A stretch of 64,000 bases of DNA from Rhizophagus irregularis. Lineage: Eukaryota; Glomeromycota; Glomeromycetes; Glomerales; Glomeraceae. Made by a program: the position numbers and the translations under genes. The stretch lies in assembly GCF_026210795.1 (NCBI RefSeq), contig NC_089448.1, positions 3,720,001 to 3,784,000 on the forward strand, given 5' to 3'. The notes beneath the pieces are model-generated. The model worked only from the letters and a program-made list of their open reading frames with translations, was not told the DNA's origin and made no database searches. Shown here piece after piece: positions 31,045 through 42,862 of this stretch (positions within the stretch are counted from its first letter, which is position 1; every line of letters begins with the position of its first letter).

Positions 31045-32575
31045 TTATCCCTTAAACAGTAAGCAATTGCAGGCAAATTTGTTTGCAATTTTACCAAATT
31101 TTAGCTCTCATCTAATTTATAAAAAATAAAGCAATTTTAATAAAATTTTTTTTCAAAATAGTTTAAATTATATATTATGCAGCAATTATTATCATTTATT
31201 AATTATATATTATAAAATCAAAAATTACCTATTAGTCAAAAGTTGTATTTTAAAATAATCACAAAATTTTAAAAAACTTTGCACTTTAATTTTGATGATT
31301 TCATTGATAATTAATTGTAGCTATATAAAAGCTTAATAGAACTATATATATGCAGAATTTGGTATAAGAAACAACTTTTATTAATATGATTTTTAATATT
31401 TAAAAGTAGGATTTTAACTTTATATAGAACTTTAATGAAAATTTTATTATCCCTTAAACTGTTTTGCGGGCAAATTTGCCCGCAATTTCTAAATTAGAAT
31501 AAATGACACTATAAAAAATTCTTTAATTTTGGCCAGATCGTCACATAATTTTGCAGCCAAATTGATCTACATTCTGGCCATAAATTGTATGAGTTAGATA
31601 TACAGTTGATCATTAAAATTGGATTAAAAATTAACCCGCAAAAATAGTATCAGAATTTTTATATTATAAAATTTAAACTTTTCTTACCATATTTTTTCTC
31701 TATTTGAATATTTATTATAACTTTTTATTTTTATTATAAAAATTTTGCATTATAATAAACAAAATAGAGATAAAAAAAAATCAATTATTATGAATATATA
31801 ATTAAAATGCATAATAAAATTTTCATTAAGGTTCTATATAAAGTCAAAATCCTACTTTTAAATATCAAAAATCATATTAACAAAAGTCGTTTCTCATACC
31901 AAATTCTACATATTCTATTAAGCTTTTATATAGCTACAATTAATTATCAATGAAATCGTCAAAGTTAAGTGCAAAGTTTTTTAAAATTTTGTGATTATCT
32001 TAAAATACAACTTTTGACCAATGGGTAATTTTTGATTTTCTAATATATAATTAATAAATGATAATAATTGCTGCACAATATATAATTTAAACTATCTTGG
32101 AAAAAAATTTTATTAAAATTGCTTTATTTTTCATAAAATTAGATGAGAGCTGAAATTTGGTAAAATTGCGGGCAAATTTGCTCGCAATTGCTTACAGTTT
32201 AAGGAATACATTTTAATTATAATTATACTTATAAAAATTAATTTTTTTTATCTCTATTTTGTTTATTATAATGCAAATTTTTATAATAAAAATAAAAAAA
32301 TTATAATAAATCTTCAAATAAAGAAAAAATATGGTAAGAAAAGTTTAGATTTTATCATATAAAAATTTTAATACTATTTTTACAGATTAATTTCTCATCC
32401 AATTTTAATAATCAACCATATATCTAACTTATACAATTTATGACCAGAATGTAGATCAATTTGGCTGTAAAATTATATGATAATCTGGCCAAAATTAAAG
32501 AATTTTTTATAGTGTTATTTAGAAATTACAGGCAAATTTGCCTGCAATACTGTTTAAAGGATAAAGTATAATGAT
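31045..32575. mobile_element. Non-autonomous inverted-repeat element carrying an inverted copy of itself
   Basis: The order of blocks is A (31045-31444), B (31445-31790), A' (about 31795-32213) and B' (about 32216-32575), where A' and B' are reverse complements of A and B. The outer ends are TATCCCTTAAACAG and, in reverse, TATCCTTTAAACAG; the inner copy has TATCCCTTAAACTG and, in reverse, CCTTAAACTGTAAGC. All four ends carry GGCAAATTTG or a close variant. This reads as one about 750-bp element (A+B') with a second copy inserted in its middle in the opposite direction. No coding capacity. Confidence 0.75.
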
Positions 32576-32699
32576 CAAATTTTCTTACATTTTTAATAAT
32601 GTTTCTTTTTAATTGTAATTATAATTTACATTTTTTTTGAAAATTTGGGTAAAATTGTATAATTAAATAAAATTTACTAATAAGTTAAATCACCTAAAG

Positions 32700-33085
32700 T
32701 TAAAATTAGTCTTATATAAGTAATCAAACTTCTATAATTACACTTTTCATAATTGCATCCACTATGTATATTTTCTCTAAATGCACCTTTTAGTTTAATC
32801 CCAAGCTTATATGGGCACTTTGCAGTAGAAAGAGATGAAACTACTAAAAAAATAAAAAATGAATTAATATAAAATCTGAACAATTTATAGCATTTAAAAT
32901 ATTTTTGACATATAAAAGAAAATTTGAATTTTTTTAGTAGTTTCGTCCCTTTCTACTGCAAAGTACCCATATAATCTCTAATTATTTTACCTTTATAAAT
33001 GCACATCCTCTTTAAATGCATTATTTTGAAAATTATACATATGGTCTTAAAGGGTATGCAATTATAGAAGTCTAATTATATAATT
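32700..33085. mobile_element. Foldback / inverted-repeat element with ~150-bp arms
   Basis: The left arm (about 32700-32850) reversed matches the right arm (about 32935-33085): TTTTTTTAGTAGTTTC, CTTTCTACTGCAAAGT, CCCATATAA, AATGCA and GCAATTAT blocks in the same order. The spacer is about 85 bp. No open reading frame of note. Confidence 0.7.
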
Positions 33086-33229
33086 TTATATTACTGAAAT
33101 TTTATAATTTTATATAAATATATAAAAATTTTATTTTTTAAACAACTAACTATATATTTACTAGAAAAATATTATTTTTTATTTTAAATATAATAATATT
33201 ATTTTACAGAAACTTCAAGTTTTCAAGCA

Positions 33230-33560
33230 ATATTATTTTAATATTATTTTGATAATAATTCAATATCAATTTAATATCAATTTAATATCGATATGATATC
33301 AAAATAAAATATTATTATTTTAATATCAAAATGATATTAAAATGATAATAGAAATGACATTGAAACAACATATTTAAGTTTAACTTAAAGATGTCATTTC
33401 AATGTTATTTTAATTCTTGATTTAATATTAATATAATATTGAAATAATAATACTTCATTTTGATATCGCATCAATATTAAATTGATATTAAATTAATATT
33501 GAAATGATATTAAAATAATATCAAAACTAATACCATTAAGATAAACTTAATGATATCAAT
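33230..33560. repeat. Degenerate AATATCAAT / ATTGATATT satellite-like stretch
   Basis: Repeated short units such as TTTAATATCAA and ATTAATATTGAAATGATATT on both strands, giving many local palindromes. Confidence 0.6.
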
Positions 33561-34345
33561 TCTATATTGATTAAAAATGTTAAGTTTTTGTAAAGTAATT
33601 ATTAGTAATAATACTTAAACAATTTTCAAAAATAAAAACTAAGATATATATTTAATTTAATACAAGTTATTTTTTTTATTAATTTTAGTAAACCAATTTA
33701 CTTTTAATAATATTTTGATATTTATTTTATACAGTATATAATTTTATAAAAACATCTTTTGTTTTAATTTTTTTTCAGTAATGTTAAAAAATAAAATGCA
33801 ATATAATAAATTTATTTAATTTTTTCAATTTTCTTAATTTCTTTATTTCTTTAATTTATTTGTTTAAATTTTATTATAAATAGTATTAGAATTTTATTTA
33901 ATTAAAAGACAAATTAATAAGTAAATTAATATTAAATTATAAGAAATATTTGGATTATATTCTAAAAATATTATTCTATAGTGATATAATTCAAAATAGT
34001 TTAATTTTACCAATAAGAAATTAATTATATTTTTTATTATATTGTAAATCCTATATTATTTTTAATAAAAATCCAATTCCTTTAATTAAACATTTATTTT
34101 ATTTTCACTACTTAGCTAATCTGTTAAAACATTAAAATTTTAATCATTAATAGACTAGTGGCATACAATTAATAATTTCAAATTATTGTAAAAAAAAAAT
34201 ATAATAATATAAAAATAAATAATAATTTCTAAGCGCGGTAAAGTCAGTGTTGATAATCATGTGAAAATTAGCCAATAAAATGAATAAATATGGATTCTTA
34301 CCTTATGCTTTATTAATTTCGTTAAGTATTTTATACATACAAAAA

Positions 34346-34959
34346 ATGACTTTTTTAGATAATGACTTGGTATTAAGTTTTTTTCAACTTTTTCATTTAC
34401 ATTTGTCGTCAATTTATCATTAACTACAGATTGGTATTTTGACTTTAGTTTCTTACGCAACTCGTTAAACTCTTTGAAAAAACAAAACCAACTTCAAAAA
34501 AAAAGGTATACCTTACTATGAAAAGATGTAAGTTTGTTCATAAATAAATTAATAAATTGTAATTATTTTTCGAAACTCATGTTTTCTTATTTTTAGATAC
34601 ATGGGAATCACTTAAAACGAAAAAGGAAAGAAAAGAAACAGAAAAAAGTAATGCATCAGATAAACAAGAGGAATTACAAAAAGAAGTTGATGATAAGGAA
34701 TATTCTTGTTTAGTTAGAGCTGTGTATGGAAATTTTAAAATTAGTACTCTGGTAAGAATTTTAATTATCTCTAGCATAAACTCAACGTGTAATTAATTAA
34801 ACATTTTATCTTTAGGTTTCACCATCCGATACAGATAAATTTATTACAGGATATAGTAATATACTCAAAGTACATATGGATTCAATGAAAAAGAAAGAAA
34901 GAAAGAAGGAAAAATTAAAGGCAAAGAAAATACAAAAAGTCAAAGCTACAATAGCCTAA
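34346..34959 (+). CDS. SRP14: SRP14, signal recognition particle 14 kDa subunit
   Basis: Four exons (34346-34369, 34449-34527, 34597-34751, 34816-34959), all in phase, give 133 aa. Motifs run as in SRP14: MTFLDNDLFLTQLVKLFEK, KKVYLTMKRY, then after a variable charged loop CLVRAVYGNFKISTLVS, DKFITGYSNILKVHMDSMKK and a Lys-rich tail. SRP14 binds the Alu domain of SRP RNA (with SRP9 or as a homodimer in fungi) and retards elongation during targeting to the ER (family knowledge). The eight-codon first exon is accepted because it gives the expected N-terminus. Confidence 0.92.
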
Positions 34960-35038
34960 CACATTTTTGGAACAATATTTAATTCCTGAGATTAAACTTA
35001 CGAATAATAATATGTTTATTACAAAATTCATATGTACT

Positions 35039-37915
35039 TTACGCTTTTTGATTGATACGATGTCTCCTAGCTTCATCCAATTTTTTGGTATAATCCCATA
35101 ATTCCTTAGTTAATTTCAACGAACCAAAACTCAGACCAACAAATCTATTTCCAATAAAAAGGCTATTATTAGAGATTAACTTATAGATGTATATGACTTC
35201 TAAGCATACCTTGATAGGTTTAGTAGTAGCATTAAGTCTTGTTGGGTCATCAAAGGTGTTCCATTCCTTGAAGCATTCTGTCTTTGAGCAACATAATCTG
35301 CCTGAATATACTGAAAAAAATTATTCATGTTAAAACAAATTTTTTTTAAAACAAAAGTAATTGAAGCGCTGATCTTATATCATATATACATCTGAAATAT
35401 CTTCAGGTATATTAAAATCAATATATCTAAGAATACTAATATAGTTCCTGAATTGGTTCAGCATATCTTCCGACACATCTAAAATTGTTGTGTTCTCTGA
35501 CTTTTGAATAAGAGGAATGTTACAATCATACTATGCAACGAAAAAATAATCGTAAATATAATATATTAAGTAAAAAGTTGTAATAAATTCAATGTTTAAT
35601 GTTAAATACTTACACTTAGAAATGTTTTTGCATTGGATAATATAATTATTCCAATATCCGTATTGAATTCATAATTGTTAAAAGGAAACATGTAGTTAAG
35701 TTTCTGGTGGTCCATTATGTCGTTCAAAGCTTTCAAATTACGGACCCCTAGCATGAAATATATAAGATTAAATTTATATACAAAATTCATTTATGATTTT
35801 TGAAAAACATACCAATGTCACCTAATTTTCCTTCTTTTAATACTGTCTCATCAACTAAAAACCATGTACCCTGACTGACTTGTAAAACACCAGAATCTAG
35901 ATCATTATTACTATGCGGGAAATAAAATATTTCATTAAGAGTAGATAAAGTAAGTGGAAGATCATGGTATTTAGGTAAAAGTGAAGCGAGAATAGAAGCT
36001 ACGCGTTTTGCAAATGAATTATTGTGCTCGAGACATAAATGATGGCTCTGCGTATTCTCATTTACTATATTATTGCAAGGTAAATTGCTGATATTTAATA
36101 CGAATTTTCCAAGCGTCAGACCATTTTGCCGAAGATGTCTAAATTAAAAATAGCTTTATTAGAAAGTTGGTTAAAAAAAAGATCATCCCAACTGGCTTTC
36201 TTACATTCGTGATAAAAGTTGTAGCAAAACGAATTCTGCCACTAAATCATCCCCACCAAATGCTGAAGCAATATAATGAATTAAGGCGCTTCTAATATGC
36301 ATAGCGTCGTTTGGTGACACTTTCGTAACAAAATTTGATATATGAGTACTTATAACAATTAATATAAAAAAAAAACATCATAAAGAATTGGAAATAAAAT
36401 ACCAAGTAAGTTTGTAGTAGAAGATATTAGTGGATTTCCTGTTGGATGAAGCTTTCTATAAAATATTACATGAACACTTGGAATACAGTATGATGCGGTA
36501 TTTTCACAAGACACATTAAATTCTTTGCATTGCAATTCATTTGTATTTTTTGCTTCTTTCCTATAAAGAATTGGGATATTAATAATATAAGTATCGTGTA
36601 ACGTTATGTGATTGAGAAATTGAAAAAAATGTTGATAATAGAACAAGCATTGTTTGTTTGTACCTTGGATGATTAAGTACTCCAATAAATTCAACAACAT
36701 CCGTAACTTTCAACGAATCATCTTTTTCATAAATCTATTATAGTTATAAATAAAGATCAAAATAAACGATAACATTAAAAATATATATATATATTCGCCT
36801 TACTTTAACAATAGCTGCCATATGACTTTCTTTCGGAAATGGATATTTTGACGCGACTTCCTTCAAATCAATATTGACTTTTTCATTATTCAAATTAATA
36901 TTCGCAGTTGATATTACTATGTCTTAAAAAAAAATTTTTTATTATGTTGAAGTAATCAAAATTTTAAAAGTACTTTGATATAAACCTTCAATATCTGTTT
37001 CAGAGCTTGATTGAAACCGATTTTGTTGCCTATAAACGTATTTCGAAAGTCAAAGAAATATATTTACATTATAAAATAATTATAAATTATTAAGGATATT
37101 TGCTTGGCCCATGATGTTTCTCCGGGTACGGAGGTACAATAAAATAATTGTCTCTCGCTAAATTTGTTATTTATACATTCTAGCATATCGTTCAAATTCT
37201 CATCCTATAACAAATTTCAAATATTATTTAGGGTAATACGTAATTTTTTATTATCTATTAAAGTTAAAAATCAATAAAATGATCAAGAATTTTTTATATT
37301 ACCTTAAAGATAATCTCATCTGAATATTTATGAAATTTCCTTTGCTATTAAAAATTATGAAATATTAATTAATAACTTAGAATTTCCTGAATAAAGAATT
37401 AAATTATATAAGTATCAACCTTTACACCATCACGATTAATTATTTCATAAGAACTAACGAACACCTCATGCCCAAATCCAGTATTCTGAATCATAGAGCG
37501 AAACCGTATAAGAGTATTCTGCGGAATATCATATACATTTGAAACATCATTCAACGAAGGTATCTTTTTTTGAAATAAAGATTTGTTTAAATAATTAATT
37601 ATTTAGAGGCAACATAGTGACGAAAAAATAATAATATATATATTTTTTGAACCTGGTTGACACTTTCTTCAGACGCGAAAATAGTTTTAAAGTATGCAGG
37701 AATATCAACCGGCTCGTCAGCCTGATCAACAGCCATCTGGTTTCCGGAATTTGATTCAAGTTCTTATTATATCATATAACCTATTTAGATACGCGCTTTA
37801 CAAGTTAAACTACATATGGTTTCTTTATATAAATAAAATTTTTATTACCAAACAGATATTTAGCGATGTCGAGAGGCTTCTCAATGCATTCAAATCTTGA
37901 AAACGTGGAAGCCAT
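35039..37915 (-). CDS. MCM-binding protein (MCMBP/ETG1 homologue)
   Basis: Multi-exon gene (about ten or more exons), start at 37915 (MASTFSRFECIEKPLDIAKY). Recognisable segments: LIRFRSMIQNTGFGHEVF, LFYCTSVPGETSWAK, VTDVVEFVGVLNHPR, CIPSVHVIFYRKLHPTGNPL, GTWFLVDETVLKEGKLGDIG, LSNAKTFL, and the C-terminus DLMLLLNLSRFVGLSF followed by ELWDYTKKLDEARRHR. The order and spacing match MCMBP, which unloads MCM2-7 from chromatin and supports replication and sister-chromatid cohesion (family knowledge). No break was seen in the segments read; not every splice site was resolved. Confidence 0.85.
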
Positions 37916-39624
37916 TTCTAATCATTAAAAGCGCGAACCAAAGATATACTCCTCTTATTAAAAACTAAATGATTTTATATAGACGCGAGCTAATTTCACG
38001 TGAAACGGATGTGGTTGTTAAACAAACCTGAAATCATGTATGATTTCCATTACCGGAACTCTTTTATCCTAAATAAGCGGCAAATGAGTTTATTATAACT
38101 TATCTAAGTATATTCATATTTTTTTTTTTTTATTTATAGTATGGCTGGGCCGGGTTTTATTAAGTATATTCATATTAAAAATATCAGAGATATTTACATA
38201 ATAGTAATTTATTTATATCTTTTGGTGGTTAGAACTTAAAACATTTAACTTTTGCCCTTTGGAAACTTTTAGTATTTATAAAAATTTTAAACCTGGTTAA
38301 TAGATATTCTATGATAAAGAAATTGGTTAATTATTATAGAATGATAACAAGGAATTTATTGAAAGCCCTATTAGATTTTGGATTATTTATAGAAGCAGAT
38401 AAAGTCTATATAACTTATTTGTTTTGAAGCTTATATTTCTTTATATGCTTGGTCTTTGGATTCTATAATATATATATAAAAGTTGTTTTTTATTTGGCAT
38501 GCTTTTTCAGTCACATGACTTTAAAGGTTATACCAGAATACAATTTTATTAATTTTTATATATTAATCTGTTGGAATTAGCATTCCTAATAATGTAATGG
38601 CCTAAGGTATCTACACTTCCTATTAATTTGACCAATCAATAGGATGCATGTTCAATCTACATAGCTAATGGATTATTAGAATATTACTGCATGTGCAGCC
38701 ATTAACTGCATTAAAGATTCTATACTTATAAGAAGAACTGAAAAGATGCCTATTGATGGTGAGATGATAGATAAGATCATTGGTAAACTGGTATGATAAG
38801 TTCTAGAAATGGTCACTGACTCAAGTTGAACTATTACTCTAATCAGAGTGTTTAGAATGTGATAAAAGACTATTACCAAATAGTTCATAAGGTCTTATAG
38901 CATTTTAATACTCAAATTACTCAAATTGGTCTTTAGAGGTTATAATGGTATAGGTGCCCAGTAAAAAGTTCTTGTATCAAATATAGGCCAATTATGAAAT
39001 AAGCCCATTTGGTATAAAATTTGGTCATATTTATTTAATTTTATCCCATTTATGGTCCAATTTTTCATACCAAATGGGTTCATGTATAAATTCAATACAA
39101 ACCTAATATGAATTCAATACAGGACTTTTTACTGGGATGGAAATACTAACTATCATAAGGTGGTCTACCAATTTTACAGAGCTATGAATATATTGTGATT
39201 AACTCTAATTTTGTGATAATGTGAAGATTATGATAGCATTTGGCAGACTAATACATTATTCTCAGAAATAGGAGAAGTTAAAGGGTAGATTTGAGATTCC
39301 TGAAACATTTTCAGAGGACTTTAGTTAGAGATCAGTCTTTCAATTTTTTTTTAAATTTAAATAAATAAAAATAAAAAATCAAATTTTATATAATTATAAA
39401 TTTTTGATTTTTTTAGCCTTTTTCTTATAATAAAAAAGTGTCTTCTTAATTATTAAATTAATTAGAGATAATGTTCTTATAAATATTAAGGGATACTACC
39501 TGTCTACTTTAAATAGAAAGCTAAGTAGAATATTAAAGCAAAAAGTAAATAGTTGATAGAAAACTAAATCAAATAATATTACTAAGTATTGAAATAAAAT
39601 TTACAATACAGTCGCAATCTATGA
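37916..39624. other. 1.7 kb intergenic region up to the Gypsy element
   Basis: Contains a MITE at 38957-39136. The stretch about 38680-38940 has a broken frame (KDSILIRRTEKMPIDGEMID) that may be a transposon relic, but no family is recognised. Confidence 0.45.
38957..39136. mobile_element. 180-bp MITE with CCCAGTAAAAAGT ends
   Basis: Perfect 13-bp terminal inverted repeats, CCCAGTAAAAAGT at 38957-38969 and ACTTTTTACTGGG at 39124-39136. A second, inner pair (CCCATTTGGTAT / ATACCAAATGGG) lies inside. Target duplication not evident. Confidence 0.75.
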
Positions 39625-40193
39625 TGTTATCCTGTCAATGATTAAAGCCGACTGAAAAACTTTAACGCTTTAACAGGTTAACTGGAGTTTAACTTAATAG
39701 GAGAGTCTTAAGTTGATCACAAATAATCACGTGAAATAATGTTGAATGTTCAGTTAAAGAAAATAGGTTTTTATTAAAATAATATAAGATTTTGAATACG
39801 ACAAAAATATAGATAATCTCTTGGTTACAAAATTAACTATTTTGAATTATACTACTGGGAATAATACTCTTTTCGTATAACTCAAAAACTACAATACAAT
39901 TCTTAACTAACTAACTGACCTCTCCTTCTACTTAGCAAAATCCTATCACTATTTATAATAAAGTAAAAATCAAGAATATTTGATAAAATAAATAAATCAA
40001 ATATAATAAATAAATAAAATAAATAAAATAAAATAAATAAATCGAATATATCAAATTTATCAGATTTATCAGATTTATCAAATAAATCAAGAAAATCAAG
40101 AAAATCAAGAAAATTGAAAAAATCAAGGGATCTATGAAATGATCTACAAAATTGATCTACATAAAATTACTGCGCCACATTTCTATTTTAACA
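39625..40193 (-). repeat. 3' LTR of the Gypsy element
   Basis: Starts TGTTATCCTG and ends TTTTAACA on the plus strand; 569 bp. Nearly the same as 52316-52934, differing mainly in the length of the TAAATAAAATAAA microsatellite and scattered transitions. Confidence 0.95.
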
Positions 40194-40206
40194 CTTTCCC
40201 CCCTTA
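40194..40206 (-). other. Polypurine tract
   Basis: Read on the minus strand, TAAGGGGGGAAAG directly abuts the 3' LTR. This is the expected plus-strand primer site for reverse transcription. Confidence 0.85.
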
Positions 40207-40228
40207 AAGAACAAACTCCTGTGAGTCT

Positions 40229-40615
40229 TTAAATTTCCAATACCAATTGCTTAATTTCATTTTGTCTTAAAGATCTTATTAAATTAACAGTAGTATTAAC
40301 AGTACAATAAATTTGAATAGAATTTGTCTCAAAAATATAATAAACACGAACGGAAATCCAGTAATAATATTCTGAGACTATTTGCCTAACTTGCTTCTTT
40401 GTTAGTTCCTTTTGTTCAATAAGCTGTCCTAAGAAATATGCGAAAACTAAAACTGGAATTCTTTGTTTTAGTCATTGAGCTCTTAACAAACATCGGTATG
40501 TCACATGAATTTTTGTTTTATCATCCATTTCATCTGAATAAGGTTCATCTTGTAATTCGTGAAAACTATTTCCTTCAGTTAATAAGTCTTGTAACACAAT
40601 TTCGTAAGGCGTCAT
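40229..40615 (-). pseudogene. Extra sense-strand ORF between integrase and 3' LTR
   Basis: About 128 codons from an ATG at 40615 to TAA at 40229, in the coding direction of the element. One TGA interrupts it at the place of an expected Arg (LLRAQ, stop, LKQRIP). The protein looks helical: LVFAYFLGQLIEQKELTKKQ, then YYYWISVRVYYIFE and LIRSLRQNEIKQL. It resembles in length, position and residue pattern the intact ORF at 58549-58962 beside the second Gypsy fragment. Function unknown; it sits where an env or accessory gene would be. No signal peptide is seen. Confidence 0.6.
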
Positions 40616-41053
40616 GATGAGAAAAAGTGAATTATAACAAAATAAAATGCGTCTTTAAATAAGAATTTTATTGTCGCACTTAATTAATTAATATTATTAA
40701 TGATTGACTACTAATTTCAGTAGATCGTGACATTATTGTTTCACTAATTTAGTTTGATTGATCTTACCCTTAAATTAGTTAATCGTGTATTACTATTTTG
40801 AAACATTTCTTCTTGTTCTAAAAATAACTTTTTCTTCTCCTTAATTATTTCCACGTATAATTATTATCAGCTGTTACTGAATTTTTCGCGTTATTTTTGT
40901 TATTTCAACTAGAATGTATTTTTTTGCATCGTGTCTTTTTTTTATTTAAGAACCTAATTTTTCCTTTCCCCTTTTTTTCGCTTCTTCGCAAAATCTTTTG
41001 CTTATATTACTTTTGTCAAAACTTATATAATTCCCTGAACACCTTATATTAAA

Positions 41054-41739
41054 ATGCCGTGCCGTCATTCAAAAACTTCCTCCAAAAAATTACAAGCTCA
41101 ATTTAAGGCTCTAAAGGCTGCTCATAAATCACAAGTTCATCAATTTAAGGGTGAGTATTGCACGCAAGGTTCTTAAAATGTTTCTTAAACGGGGATAGCC
41201 TACAGACGGGGTTTTGATCTTATATCCAGTTCTTGAATGGTTGATTTCTCTTTTTGGCTTGCAGACGGGATACTTGTACCTCTAGGATATTTAGTCTTGA
41301 ATGGATTCCCACTGTAGAACTTTTTTGGGCTATCGATTTATTCACTTAGTCTTTGACTAACTTGGTGTTTCTACTTTCCTATTTAATAACACAAAATCAA
41401 GTTCAATCCTTACAAAAAGAAGTTACAACTCTGACGGAGTTTGAAATTTTACAATCTGAGCAAATTCGCCAACAAGAAGAAGAAACGCAATTCCATAATG
41501 AACTGTGGGCTATCGTCCAAAAAGAATGTTGGGAAGCCCAGAAGAAGGTTATACAGCAAGATAAAGAAATCGTCGAACTAAAGAAAAAATTAGGTCAACT
41601 AAAAAAAGACTATGAAATAGCTACTCTTACTTGGCACGCTCCTGTTAGTCATTTTTTTCAAATACCAGAGCGTTTAATGGAATATAAGTCTGATGAAGAT
41701 TTGACTGATTCCTCCTTTTCTACTACTTCCTATGACTAG
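41054..41739 (+). CDS. Antisense spliced coiled-coil gene inside the Gypsy element
   Basis: Runs opposite to pol, between integrase and the 3' LTR. Two exons (41054-41150 and 41402-41739) with a GTGAGT donor and an in-phase join give 144 aa without a stop. Exon 1 is basic (MPCRHSKTSSKKLQAQFKAL). Exon 2 is a long coiled coil (CWEAQKKVIQQDKEIVELKK) with an acidic Ser/Asp end. A decayed homologue with the same intron lies at 57402-58035, again antisense to a Gypsy integrase. Its retention in two diverged elements suggests it belongs to the element, perhaps as a regulator or particle protein (inference). No named family is recognised. Confidence 0.65.
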
Positions 41740-42862
41740 ATATTTGTTGCCGATGGTCTTGAATATGTTGATGATAATAATAATAATGAACAATTATAAT
41801 TTTCTATTTTAATAAAATTATTTTTAAACTTTGTATAATTTTTTAAATTATAATTATTGGTTCTAATCTTCGCTCATGATATTTCTTAAGTCTATTCCCA
41901 TGAATTACATGTTTAACTAATTTTCCGTCTAAATTTCTAAGTTTATAAACATTATCATTAAGTACTTCATGAATAAAATAAGGTCCTATCCACTTATTTT
42001 CTAATTTTGCTGAGAAATTATTTTTAAGCCACGTTTGTTATACTAAGACTTGATCTCCTATTTTTAATTTTTCTGAAATTCCTTGTTGATCATACACTTT
42101 TTTTGCTTTGCTTGTTCTCTTTCAATTCTTAACGAAACATCATTTCGGTCTTCTTCTAATTCAACTATTAATTGATAAATTCGTCCCTGCATTGGGTCCT
42201 TTTCATTTTGAGATATTTGTGATGGGATTTTTAAATCAATTGGTAAAGTTGCTTCTTGTCCATAAGTTAAATAGAATGGTGTTTTTTCCGTAGTGTTATG
42301 TTTTTTTGTTCAATATGCCAAAAGTACTGCATTGATTAATTGATCCTATTCCTTATTATTATCTTGAACTAATTTTGCAATACATTCACCAATTGTTCGA
42401 TTAAATCTTTCAACTATTCCATTCGTTTGAAGCCTATAAGCTAAGATAAGATGATGTTTAGTTTGATAATTTTTACATAATTCATCAATTAGTTCATTCA
42501 TAAATGATGTTCCTCTATCCGATAGTATTTCTTGTGGAACTCCATGTCTACAAATAATTTCTTCATAAATAAATTAGCTACTGTTTCTGCTTTAATATTG
42601 GATATCGCTCTTGCTTCTGGCCATTTTGTAAAATAATCCATAGCAATAATAAGATATCTATTTCCACTACTGGCAATTGGTAATGGTCCTTTAATGTCAA
42701 TTCCTATTCTGTGAAATGGTCCCTTAACTGGTATTGGTATCAGTTCTTCTCGCCAATTGGTAGGTCCTCTTCTTTGACAAATATCGCAAGTTCTTATATA
42801 TTCTTTTACATCTTCTCCTAATTGTGGCCAATAATATCAATCTTTGATTTTTCCAATTATAG

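Larger units (their letters stand above)
30845..34345. other. 3.5 kb AT-rich repeat region between TMEM94-like gene and SRP14
   Basis: No gene supported. It holds the nested inverted elements at 31045-32575, the foldback at 32700-33085 and a degenerate AATATCAATTTAATATC-type repeat at about 33230-33560. Confidence 0.6.

Noticed and set aside
32677-32883. 68-codon minus-strand open frame with a signal-peptide-like start
   Set aside because: Lies in the arm of the foldback element; no matching frame in the other arm.
33230-33560. Possible replication origin or centromeric satellite
   Set aside because: Only a short degenerate AT repeat; nothing specific supports such a role.
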